DNA of 64,000 nucleotides, taken from NCBI GenBank assembly GCA_947000775.1, contig CAMQGK010000565.1:6249001-6313000 (forward strand), read 5' to 3'. Shown in pieces: positions 27,925 through 39,900 of the stretch. The stretch comes from Pterois miles. Lineage: Eukaryota > Chordata > Actinopteri > Perciformes > Scorpaenidae. How positions within the stretch are numbered: position 1 is the first letter of the stretch; every line of letters starts with the position of its first letter. The notes below the pieces were generated by a model, which was not told the DNA's origin, made no database searches, and saw only the letters and a list, made by a program, of their open reading frames with translations. The translations under genes were made by a program, and so were the position numbers.

Positions 27925-30900
27925 GTAAGTTTGTCAATCGATTCAAATATTTAATCACGATTAATCGCTTGATTATCCATAGTTAATCAAAATTCATCAC
28001 AAATACTCTTGGGAGTGGGCAAATATGCTGCTTTATGCAAAAGTACTTTATGTATGTATTTTTTATTGGAAATCAATTTACAACACAAAGCAATGACAGA
28101 TATTAGGTACTGCATTGTAGCATAAAAAATATGCTCAAATCATAACATGGTAAACTGCAGCTTGTCAGTGTGCTGACTTGACTACGACTTAGACTACCGT
28201 CTACCGTTAGAACGTTGGAACGTTATTTAAGCTCCTTTGAAACAAGCTAGTATGACGTTTGGTAACAAGGGATTCCTTAGATTTTCTAGTTTTATATATC
28301 CTATATATGTATCTTCTCTTTAGCTTTAAAACTGAGTCTGCGTCAATCTAAAAATCACAATTCGCGTTAATGCATTAAAGAAAATAGTGATGAAACCAAT
28401 TCTTTATTGTTGCGTTAACTTTGACAGTCCTAATTAGAGATAATGTCATGTAAAGTCAGTTTATTTATATAGCACAGCTTAAAAACAAAAAACTGCGGGT
28501 CGACCGAAGTGAGTACAGAAATTGACAAATTACACAACGACAAAAACTTAACTTAAAACTAAAATTATTTTAATAAATATTTGACCAAGCTGCTATGGAC
28601 AGAGCAAAACATTTTCGAGTTGAAAAATAAACATGTCAGGGCTGTCTGGTGGATTAAGTATGTAATGGACACGCTGTTTCTAAATGATCATATTGTTGCC
28701 CTTTCTTGTACTCCTCATCAACGACATATACATCAATACCAGTAAATACATACAGTATAAAATGTACAAAACTGGGATTTAGTTCAGGATCTATCTGATC
28801 AAAGAAAAGTAACTTATTTGCTTGACAGTTTCTGATCGTAGTCTCCAAGGACGCATATCAGTCAGTATAGAGTATTGCTGTGATGAGATATGTAGCTAAT
28901 CACCTCCTCCTTATTCGTTAAGGATGTAGATTATAAGAAGACTGGTGGCAGCTGAGTCTCTTAGATCTTTCTGGTTTTTGCAGAGAAATGGCCAAACATT
29001 GTTAACCTTGACACAAGTGTTGCAGGCCTTTCTCTTTGTATCTTGGAAAGTTGTCTCACCTTTACTCGTCCTCTGCCCCCCCCTTCCTGTCCCAGATCCA
29101 GTCTCTAGTCACAGACTCAGCAGGACACAAGCTTCTGGTCTTGAGTGGACAGAGCTCAGATCACGGTGGCCTTCTTCTCCAAACTGGGGTTTTCACCTAC
29201 CAGACCTTTTCGCGTGTCTTTGCTGATCCTGGGGTGAGTCGCATCTACTGTCCTCTGACACTGACAACAGTGTGATGAGATTAGGGCTGGGGGATATGGA
29301 CAAAATCTGCTGTCTCCATATAGATCATTTCACAGCTCAATAACCATATATATCATGATAAAGCTTGTTTTCTCATAATTCAGTAAGTAAATTGTTGAGA
29401 TGAAATTTTTGATGAAATGAAAATGAACATTTTTGGGAATCGTGGAGCAATCTGGAATGCGGCATTTTTGACAGGCTACGGTAGATTATCATTATCTGAC
29501 ACTGGTATCATCTGTCAATTGTTCATCATCCCAAATTAGATAGATATATAACATTAGTCTCTAAGTCTCATCTGGACAAAGATAAGCTAGCTAATGATAT
29601 GTGAACTGAATACTAAGAAAATGTTGGCTAATACTGCATATTTAATCTACCGTCATTTTGCAAATTGAAACCCATAATGTTAGCTTACCTCTGTGTCTGA
29701 CTGTATTCTATATACACTACAATTCGTTTGTCTTTTGATATCTTGTGATATCTTTTGACACTTGCAGTAAACAGCCAGTGGACAGTTTCAAGTGAAATCA
29801 GTGTGATGGAGTATTAGGGCCACATTGAGGAAGAAAAGAGATGTTGAGAATTAAGTCGCAATATTACGAGAACAGTCATAACTTTATGTTAAAAAAAAAA
29901 AGTAAAGAAGTTATTTCCCGCTCCATGAAAGAGGCAGTTTCCTCCTGGTCCTCCTGGTTTGTTGCACAGCTTTTCAAGGTCCTGATACTGATGATAATGT
30001 GGTGCTGATGTGCCAAAAGTATTTTGTTTATTTGTGAAACCCAAACTAAAGAATAACATAAAAAAAGATGCTCCATGTCACTAATTTTCACACAGGCGGC
30101 ACGCTGCTCTATTTCCCCTCTAAAATAACACGTAAATCTTACGACTTTATTCTCATAATATTAGGACTGTATTCTCATTAGGACTTTTTCTCTCGTAAAG
30201 TTATGAATTTATTCTCAAAGTCATAAATTAAAGAGAAAAAAAATGAATAAATGTGTCTAGCTATACACCGACTGTTGTATGTATGCACACAAATACAGAG
30301 TAATTGGATTAAGTCGATAGTTTGAGTCTTCTGCTCTGTGTATAATGATGTCTCAATAACATTTCATCACATGATTCCATTGAAAGACAATAAATTGTCA
30401 TATTGAATTATCGCCCAGCCCTAATTACAAATGTACTCTGCATGAATTCATGAATGCGTTTCAGTGTTTTAAAATAGTTTAATATGAAATAATATATGAA
30501 TGAGCTGACACATTTTAGGATTGTTTTTCTTGACACTTTGGGCAAAAATACACAAAGAACCTTCTCACCTTCCAATTTAATTGATCATTTTGTTTTTAAA
30601 GTGATATTTAACACATACCTTTGACACAAAGATTGTCTGCTGGGGTATTTTATTTATTTATGTATATTTTTCAGCATGTCTTTGCAACACGTCGGCCACA
30701 TTTATCCATTCATCCCTGACTGATGTGTCTGGGTGTGTCCCTCCTGCAGGTCATTGAATTACTGGGTACAACTGCCCCCAAGCAGCAGGCTACACTCACT
30801 GTGTCCTGCCGCGGGGAGGTGGGCTGGAGCTCCCTGGGACAGCAGCAGACCCTGCAGGACTTTCTGGAATACAAACTAAACCCTGAGTCAGTTCTTCCCA

Positions 30901-33900
30901 AGATGGAGGGCGTCACAGAGTTCACAGAGTACATCTCTGAGACGGTCGACGTCCCCTCGCCTTTTGACCTCCTGGAGCCTCCCACATCCGGAGGCTTCCT
31001 GAAGCTGTCCAAGCCGTGTTGCTACATCTTCCCCGGCGGACGAGGAGACTCCGCTCTCTTTGCTGTGAATGGCTTCAACATCCTAGTGGACGGAGGCTCT
31101 GATCGGAAGTCATGCTTCTGGAAGCTGGTTCGTCACTTGGACCGCATTGACTCGATGCTACTCACACACATCGGCGCCGACAATCTCCCAGGTATCAACG
31201 GGCTGCTTCAGAGGAAGATAGCAGAGCAGGAGGAGGAGCATTCTCAAGGCTCCACCAACTACAGTGACTGGATGAAGAACATGATCTCTCCTGAACTGGG
31301 TGTGGTTTTCTTCAACGTGCCAGAGAAGCTCCGTATGCCAGAATCTAATCTTAAAGTGAAACGCAGCATCGAAGAGGCCTCCCTGACTCTGCAGTACCTG
31401 AACAAGCTGGGAATCAAACCAGAGCCTCTCTTTCGAGTGGTCAGCAACACCATTGAGCCAATTACTCTGTTCCACAAGATGGGAGTGGGCCGGTTAGACA
31501 TGTATATTCTCAATCCTGTCAAAGACAGTAAAGAGATGCAGTTTTTAATGCAGAAGTGGGCCGGCAACAGCAAGGCCAAGACTGGTATTGTGCTGCCCAA
31601 TGGGAAAGAAGGAGAAATATCTGTGCCCTACCTGACATCTGTTACAGCCTTAGTCGTATGGCTGCCTGCCAACCCAGCAGAAAAGATCATTAGAGTGCTG
31701 TTCCCTGGAAATGCACCACAAAACAAGATCCTAGAGGGGCTGGAAAAATTAAAGCACCTTGACTTCTTGCGCTATCCTGTAGCCACACAAAAGGATATCG
31801 CTGCCGGAGCTCCTCCCTCTGTTATAAAACAAACCAAGTTAAAACAAAGAACAGACAGCAAAGAGAGTCTCAAGTCGTCCCCGAAGACTACCGCAAAGGC
31901 CTCAAAGAAAGAAACTGAAGGACAAGATGATGTGTCTGCCGCCACAGAGGCAAAGAGTGACTCTGTCAAGGAAAATATATCAGAGAAAAAAGAGGAGAAA
32001 AAATCTACTAAAACTATAAAATCTAAAAGTGAAGTGCCAGAAAAGAAAAAACTCCTGAAAGAAAAATCCTTGAAAAAGCACTCGAAGGAAAGGGTGTCAA
32101 AAATGGATGAGAAAAAGGACAAGGAAAAGAAAGAGATCAAGAAAGTAAAGAAAGACGACTCCACTAAAAAAGATGAAAAGAAAGATGTTAAGTCCAAAGA
32201 CGACAAAAAGAAGGACACGTCCAAACCAGAGCTGAGAAAAATTACAAAGCCTGACCTGAAACCGTTTACACCAGAAGTCCGAAAGACATTACACAAAGCT
32301 AAAGCGTCAAGTAAAGCAAAGACTGGAAAAAAATCAGCAAAGGCTTTACCCGCTGAGCCGAAGCCAGAGGAGCCAAAACCCGAAACTAAACCAGTAGAGA
32401 ATGGAACCGTCGAGGCCACGTCTGTTCCCTCAACACCCGAAGACCTCACTAAGGATTTTGAAGATATGAAAACAGCTGAAGTTGTGGCTGTATCAGCAGA
32501 GCCTCCAGACAGTTATGAGCCGACGGCACAAAGCCGAGAGAAACAGGAAGCACAAGAAACTGTATCTGAAATCCCACCTGGCACAAAGTCCCCAGACAAG
32601 ACATCAGCCCCAGAAGCAAAAGTTGATGACAAAGACTTGACACGAGAGAGAGAAATGGAGGAGGCTCAAAAGTTTGAGGATGAAGGAGCAGCATCACAGG
32701 ATGAGGACGAGGAAGAGGAGGAAGAAGAGGCCCCAGCTGCTGCAAAGAAAACAGTAGAGGAGGTAGAAGAAGATATGGGAATAGGTGAAGAGGAAGATGA
32801 GGGAAAGGATGATGGGCTTGACAGGAAACACGAGTTAGAAGAAATGGAGAAATCAGAAAATCTCTCAGCTAAGGTTGTGACGAAAGAGGACCTACAAATG
32901 ATTCCATCTGAGGAAGAGGAGGAGGAGGCAGTGGAGAAAGCTGAACTGGAGGAGGTGGAAGATTTAGATGTAATAGCAGATGAAGAAATCAAACCTGAAC
33001 ATGCAGCTGAAGAAGAAATGGTCACTGAAAGAAAAACAACTGAAATTCTGGCTGCAGCTGAAGAAGAGGAGGAAGAGGAGGGCTACCTGTCGCATGTTGG
33101 AGGGGCCACAGCTCCCATAACCTCTGTAGTTCAAGGAGCCGCTGCAGCTGAGCCCGTCTCCTACATCCAAGATGAAACCATCCCTGGCTACTCCGAGACG
33201 GAGCAGACCATCTCTGATGAAGAGATTCATGAGGAGGCCGAGGAGAGGATACCGCACCTTCAGTACGACGTAGGTGCCTACGACATCTCCGTTCCAGATC
33301 AAACCGGATCATTCGTAAACATTCACGGCATGAGGGAGATGCAAGCCGCAGCTATGACGGAGAAAGGTTTCATCCCAGGCGTGCAGGAGCAGGTGTCAGT
33401 GTTCACCAACATCATCACTGCTCCTCTGGCTGAAGAGGAGCACGTGTCTTCTGCAACGTCCATCACAGAGTACGACAAAGTGTCCTCTTTCCCGACTTCT
33501 ATCGCCGAGGACCAATCTGTAGCGTCTGTCGCAGCGCCTCCAGCCGAGGAACCGCCCAAAAGCCCCGTTACGACCCCACCTGACGCCAGCCAAGGCAAAG
33601 AGCAGCCGCTCTCTGCAGGAACTCTTTCACCACCTTCTTTAGAGGAAGACAAACAATCCAAGTCTCCGTCTGATGATTTACGGCTTCCTGTTGCAGAAGT
33701 GAAGGCGGCAGCTAAAGCTCACGATGAAGAGGAGGAGGAGGATGAAGAGGAGGAGGAAGACCAAACTCCTAATGTTGACATTTCACTTGAGAAGCTCCAA
33801 GAGGGCTATGCTTCATCCAAATTATTACAGGGTAAAGAGACAGATATCGAAAAACTTACTGACACAGTCTCTCCAGTTTCTATACAAGACACCAAACCAG

Positions 33901-36900
33901 TCCACCTACCAGTCGAAGAGGAAAATATAGATGCTGTTGCTCCTAAAGATATTTCATCTGTTGTGCCTACTAGACCTTTTGGATCAGACTCGGTGACTTC
34001 AGAGAGTGAAGAGCGCTGCTTCAGTCCGGATGATATCACTGTGAAAATGGCTTCCCCTCCCCAGTCCGGACCACCGAGTGCAGCTCACTCTCCTCTTCGT
34101 CAGTCACCAGTGGAAGACAAGATGAAGGTCTTCCCTGATTTGGAGGAGCTCCTCGACGTCGCCACGACAACTGAAGACATGACTAAAAAGAAAGATGAAG
34201 CAGAGACACAAAAAGATGTTGACAAACAGAAAGCAGATCAGCATGAAGATGTTTCAACATCTTTGGATGAATCACTTGACATAAAAGAGGTTCAAGTGAT
34301 GAAGGAGACAGAAAAAGACACAAAGACACAAACAGTCCCTGCTGTTGCTCCATCTTTAACAGAGGTTCAGTCACCCATGTTAGGGAGGGATTCCCTCTTA
34401 TCATCTGGACAAAGTGATGAAGATGTTGACGACAGGCTCAAAGAGAAAGAACCTGAAGTGCCGATTACTGGTAAACTTCCAGAAAGAGACAGTCGTTTCC
34501 TGGACGATGATGATAGCAAGAAAGATGATGATCATGATGATAAATCTTCTGTTAAAACCGTCAAAGTGGAACAGGTGAAAGAAAAGGACGGCACCACTGA
34601 TGAACTACAAATCAAGGATGAACAAAAACAGAAATCTGTCATCCAGGAAGAAGTTTGTGCTGTTAAGTCCATCTCAGATGAAAAAGCAGAGAAAGAGGCA
34701 GTAAAGGATGTTACCCCTGACATTAAACCCATCAAAAAAGAGCAAATCGCAAAGGACATTTTTGGAGCTGATAGAGCCGTTAAAGATGAACAGAAAGAGC
34801 CTGAAAAGGACCAAACTCCTGACGTCAAAAAAGAAGCAGAGATGGAAACTGTTACTGCTGAGGTCAAACAAATCAAAGAGGAACAGAAAGATGATGAATT
34901 TGACCTCAAAACCAAAGGCGAGGTTGAGGAGACTGATCTAAAAAAGGATGATGTGCCTACTAGTGAGATGATTTCAAAAGAGGAGAAGGAAAAGACAGAC
35001 AAGGGTGATTTATCTTATATTAGCCCTATAAAGACTGAAGAGAAAGACATGGAAAAGGTCCACGTCGCAGATATCAAGCCTGTTAAAGAGGAGATGGAGA
35101 AAGAGGTAAAGGACGATATGCCTATTATTGATCCTACTAAAGATGAGAAGAAAAAGGAGACAGAAACATCTGATATCAAAGTGATTGAAAATAAGAAAGA
35201 AGAAAAAGAGATGGAAAAGATAGATGCTTCTGCTACCAAGCCGTTTACGGATGAGCAGAAGGAAAAAGGGAAAGAAGTGGATGAAATCACGGCTGCAAAA
35301 CTCACCAAAGAAGAAACGATTGGTAAGGTTGATACTGTTGCAAGGAAAGAAGAAAAGGGGCAAGAGAGTTGTAAAGAAGCTATCTCACCCATTAGCTTCA
35401 CCACGACAGAGAAGGATGCAACAGCAAGTAAAGAGGCTGCCAAACCAACCACAGAGCAAGAAAAAGAGACAAGTAAAGATGATAGTTCTGACACCAAACT
35501 TTCCAAGGAGCAGGAAAAAGACATGACAACAAGCAAGGATGAGGCTCACATCTTCAAGCCTACTATAGAAGACGACAAGAAGGAAGACATAAGTAAAGAT
35601 GATACTGCTGCTATAAAACTTACCAAGACAGAGGAAAAACTGAAAACTATGGAAGATACTTCTGCTGTTAAACCAACACTTGAAGAAAAGGAACAAGAGG
35701 AAAGTAAAGATGCTGCTGCCATCAAACTGACCAAGATGGAGGAAGTAAAAGTATATAAAGATGATGATCTCTCTGCAACATCAACCAAGCTAGAAGCAAA
35801 AGAGACACTTACGGATGCCGTCAAACCAGTCGTGGAGGAGGAAGCAGGCCAGGAAACAAATAAAGATGTGACTTCTGCTGTCAAACCAGCCAAGATGGAC
35901 AAAGAGGATGTAATGATGAGCGAAGACATTTCCGCTGTCAAAACGTCCTCAGATGAGTTTGTTGCTAAACCCACCTCGCAAAAGGAGAAAGAAATCAGTG
36001 AAGATATTTGTGCTGTCAAATCAACAACCGAAGCAGAGAGAGAGAAAGCAGTAGACAAGGAGGAAACTGTCATTGAGGAAGTGTCAATTCAAGATCAAAG
36101 TGTTGCTATCAAACCCATCGAGGAAGAAAAAGATACAGCAATAATTAAGGATGACTTTTCTGGTAGCAAACCTACCAAGGAGGAAGAAAGAAAAGACGCT
36201 GCTGGTGTAAAAACCCCTGCAGATGGGAAGGCAGACATAAAAGATGTAAAACCAATCAAGGAGGAGGCAAAGGAAATCACAAAGGATGACAAATGTGATA
36301 AAGAAAAGAAACTACAAGAAGATGAAATGGAAAAAGAGAAAGAAAAGTCTGATTTTGTATCCATTAAGGAGCAGGAGGATGATACTTCTGTCAAAGGCAT
36401 GACGGACGACAAAGAGGTGGAAAAAAGTGATATTACTGACAAACAGATGAAAATGCAGGCAGTCAAAGAGCAGGAGAAGGCTGATATCTCTGTTCACAAA
36501 CCCATTCTGGAGGAAATTAAGGATAAAGAAACTAAAAAAGATGACACAAAAAAGGAGAAAGAAACCGACTCCAGTGATGAACAAGCCAAGGATGTGAAAG
36601 AGAATGAGACATCTGAAGTTGAAACCATCAAGGTTGAAGTCAAACAGAGCAGTGATGAAGCTGAATCCACCAAACAGGAGGCAGAGAAGGAGATGTACAG
36701 TCCAACATTCAGCACCAAAGACGAAAAGAAAGGGAAAGATGATTATCGTTTTGAGCCTGAATCTAAGAAGGATGATAAAAAAGAGGTAGATCTTCCCGTG
36801 TCTCACGCTTTGGAAGAGGAGAAAACTAAAAAAGATGACATTTGTGGTGTTAGTGATAAGCATATACATGAGGAAACCTCTGATAAGCTTACTGGAAATC

Positions 36901-39900
36901 AGAAAGAGAAGGAAACCTTTAGCGCAACATCAATACAGTTGCAACAAGATACTTCAAGGGAAGACCTGAAACCAGTGAAAGATGACATTTGTGCGTCTCC
37001 CAGCCACTTCCAAGAGGAGAAAACAGAGCAAGGCAAAGAAGCAAAGGTCGTTGTTAGTCAAGAAGAGAAGATGGAGAAAGAAAAAGACGACACACATGTT
37101 GCTGAACTGAGCAAAGAGCAGAAAATGGAAAAAGAGCAAGAAAAAGAGTACACCTATGAGACCGATGAAGCCAAAGATGAAAAGACAAAACCGGAAGAGG
37201 ATGAAAAGATGGTGAAAGACAGGAAGACAGATGAGATCATTGAGAAAGACCCATCTGATGTAGACCACACCAAGGAGGAGAAATGGGAGAGAGAGGAGCT
37301 CCAAGAGAAAGAGGTTAAACAACCAGGAGAAGCAGCAATGGCGTCGAAGTCAGATTTCAAACCTGCATTTGTGGTTCAGTCCTCTGATGAAGACAGGGAA
37401 GATGAAGAGGAGGAGGACATGTGTATGGGAGGAGCAGGCTCCAGACCTTTATCAGTAGAGCCAAGAAAATCAGAACATGACATCTCATCTGCAGGTCTGC
37501 CCTCATCCCCACAACCACAGACAAGTGACCAAACTAAACCACCAGTATCGGAGCAGACTGCAGTGATCATACCAACACTCACAATGCAGGGGCCCTCTAT
37601 TGATGAAGATGTCAAAGAAGAATCCAAACTTTCACCTGAAGATGACATGAAACCAGAAACCACAGCTGCACCACTTGCCAAGCCAGAGCCCTCCTTTGAT
37701 ATCGTCACCTCACAGGAGACCACCTCTATCTCCAAACCAGAAACGGCTTCTGACATCCCAGCAGCTAAAGCAGAACCGGTGTTGGACTCAACTGAGAAAA
37801 AGCCTGTGCTGTCAACAGTATCGAGCACCGACAGTCAAGCCAGGAGCTCCACGCTCTCGAGCACGGAGAGCCAGTCCAGTGTGGAGGAAATGCCGCAACA
37901 AGAGAAACCGACAAGCTCAGGAGTTGGTGCTGCAGAAAAGACAAAGCTGGATGGGAAACCAGGAAAGGAAGCAGAGAGGGAGATGGAAGGAGAGCGAGAT
38001 TTGGCTTCTCCAGGATTACCACAGCCTTGCTCATATTTTATGTTGGAGTCTGAGGACGCCAGCAACACTGAAGTTGTAACTGCAAAAAAGACCTCAGAGA
38101 AGGAAATGGTTAGTGGAAGCCTCGGGGACGAAAAGCAAACCTTTGGTGCGTCCAAGTACGATCCGTATGAAAAGCCCATTCCAAAAGATCATGACTTGGA
38201 CTCTAGAGAAGAAAGCGAAGTTTCTTTAGGTTTCGATCACGCCTCTGATATTGGTGTCGACGATAACAGAAGAAGAAGCCAGACAGAGGCCGGAGGAGCT
38301 ATGTTCCTCCTGGACGATCAGTACAAAGAAGAGCCTCTGTCCTTTAGTAGAGTCGACTACAGTCCGGTGTCCCTCACCGAGAGCGAAAGAAGCAGCCACC
38401 ACAGTCAAAGTGCCTCGCCTAAATATGAAGACCGAGAGAAAGGCCAAGAGGAAGAGAGTGAGCGAGAGGAAAGGCCAGATACACCTTATGTTGAGAAGAA
38501 CTTTGCATCCACAGAAATGCAAGATAACAAAATGTCCCAGGCTGCTGAGTCGTATTCTTTCAGCCCCAAAGAGGATAAACCTGAGAAATCAGAGAAGGAG
38601 AAAGAGGATATGAAGGAATGTGCTGCAACAGGAGGACAAAGTGAAACAGTCTCTACTAGTACAGCTTCTCAATCATTATCATTAAGACAAGAGACACCCT
38701 CTCCGTCATGGAGCCAATCAGATCACGGTACCCACGTTTCAGCTGCTCCTGTAGCTTTTGGTGAATTCACAGAAAAGAGAACCACAGAGAAAGAGAAATC
38801 TGCTGAGTCGCTCAAAGACAAAATGGCGTCATCTGATCATGAAAGAGAGGGATCCCCATCTGGTCGGCATTCACCTGCGGAAAAAGACATTTTACCTCAA
38901 CAAGCATCACCTTTAGGGAAAGAAGAAAGTTCTAGTGATTCAAGGACAGCATCTGCCGCAACTTTTTCAGGGCGTGAAATAGACGATAATGTTTTGGCGT
39001 CTGACAATAATCAAATCAGCAGCTCTGCCTCCTGTAAATCCATGTTAGACTTTCCTGATGGAAAAGAGAGACTGATAGATAAAAGGTTACTTGTAGAAGG
39101 GGAGGATTTCAATGTTGATGATGATGAAGACGAAGATGAGGATGAGGAGGAGGAAGAAGAGGAGGAGTTGAGTGATTTAGATATGGAAAAGGGTGCCAGA
39201 GAACAGTCTGAAAAAGAAACATGCAGACGTGGCTCTGGTCATAGCGCTACGTTAGCAGAGGTAGAGGACTCAAATAAAAAGTCTCAGCTGCCTGAATCAA
39301 GCTCCCTTAAAGAGGAAACAGTCTGTAAACCAACACCTGATGATGCCTCAGCTTCAGACAAGCAGGACTTGAGTAAAACACCACCATCTCCTGGAACAAA
39401 ACCACTCAAAGAAGATGCTACAACCACATCTAAACTTCCTGAGACAAAGAGTGAAGACGTAGGTAAAACAACTCCATCACCAGACCCAAGTGCTCACAGA
39501 ATGGACGAAAGTGGTTTCACTACATCAGATGCTCCAAAACTTCCTGAAACAAAGGAGGAGGAGGACACAGATGGAAAGTTTTTGAGTCCTGAACCATCCA
39601 CAAAGAGGAGGTTGTCATCGGCGGAGGATTTCTCTTATGAGCTATTCCAGTCAAAAAAAGGAGATGACGACAAAGTGTCTCTGTCGCCAAGCTTCTTAAG
39701 AAAGGAAACTTGTCAACCAACGTCAACAAGCAACTTGACAGGCGGCTTCTTGCCACCTGACCATTCAGAGTCCAAGACTACATCTAGTCCTTCCCCTCCT
39801 TTAAGAGGTAGCTATGCTGACATCGGACAGAGTAGATCTGGAGGCTATTCTGAGCATGTTTACAGTGAGGAGAGTCAAGAAGGAATGACAAAAGATAAAG

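Noticed and set aside
30723..30749. ATG at 30723 as the start of the long MAP1A frame
   Set aside because: It lies in the intron before a good acceptor (CTCCTGCAG), and its nine codons are not part of MAP1 proteins.
31772..32449. Long Ser/Phe-rich open frames on the minus strand across the giant exon (also 32666-33025, 34532-35002, 35015-35536, 35546-36073, 36312-36869)
   Set aside because: They are the complement of GA-rich Lys/Glu codons, which lack stops on the other strand. They show no family motif and overlap a conserved coding exon.
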